Source: Tubiluchus corallicola (Eukaryota; Priapulida; Priapulimorpha; Priapulimorphida; Tubiluchidae). Taken from it: a stretch of 64,000 nt of DNA. Positions 49,704-64,000 of the stretch are shown in pieces; the first letter of the stretch is position 1; each line of letters opens with the position of its first letter. Location: positions 62,001 through 126,000 of the forward strand of contig JAQGDQ010000116.1 in assembly GCA_030141605.1 (NCBI GenBank). The letters run 5' to 3'. A model generated the notes under the pieces. It saw only the letters and a program-made list of their open reading frames with translations. It did not search any database and was not told where the DNA came from. The position numbers and the translations under genes were made by a program.

Positions 49704-64000
<14,297 letters not shown>

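Overview
The window is AT-rich metazoan nuclear DNA, most likely from an invertebrate. It has four intron-rich housekeeping genes with GT-AG introns and conserved exon phases, set in intergenic and intronic DNA full of decayed non-LTR retrotransposons, non-autonomous DNA transposons, tandem repeats and foldbacks. No operons, tRNA, rRNA or CRISPR features were seen. The species cannot be named from this sequence.

Layout: (1) 916-3336, minus strand: GPALPP1 (GPALPP motifs plus the start of the DUF3752 domain); its last exons lie beyond position 1. (2) 4.2-11.9 kb: transposon graveyard. It holds a hAT-like MITE, several LINE 3' ends, two copies of a TGTTGGGAGC-ended inverted-repeat element, and a LINE whose 3' coding end is repeated in a 190-bp tandem array. 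(3) 12664-14674, plus strand: PIN4 (parvulin Par14), three coding exons. (4) 15.8-28 kb: mostly non-coding, with LINE remnants, an AT-rich hAT-like MITE invaded by a LINE tail, and a pogo-like transposon remnant with a transposase C-terminus. (5) 30980-46753, plus strand: TBL1X/TBL1XR1, 14 coding exons, 490 residues, complete; likely non-coding upstream exons. A tandem repeat made of two modules, here called P and Q, lies just upstream of the gene and again inside intron 5. (6) 49704-62462, minus strand: mitochondrial isoleucyl-tRNA synthetase IARS2, 23 coding exons giving 918 residues. The N-terminal targeting region was not found. Its introns hold an antisense LINE with a hairpin 5' end, a 20-25 bp minisatellite and an ATT microsatellite. 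(7) 62.5-64 kb: no recognised gene, a pyrimidine-rich tract and one orphan open segment.

TBL1XR1 and IARS2 converge tail to tail, and a foldback built of short GGTAC repeats lies between them. GPALPP1 and PIN4 diverge. The four genes have unrelated jobs: nuclear/splicing-associated protein, peptidyl-prolyl isomerase in ribosome biogenesis, NCoR/SMRT corepressor subunit, and mitochondrial translation. I see no functional cluster. The most unusual structure is the split P/Q array: the upstream array starts and ends at exactly the repeat phases where the intronic array ends and starts, and every P module carries a near-perfect splice donor in the sense direction of TBL1XR1.
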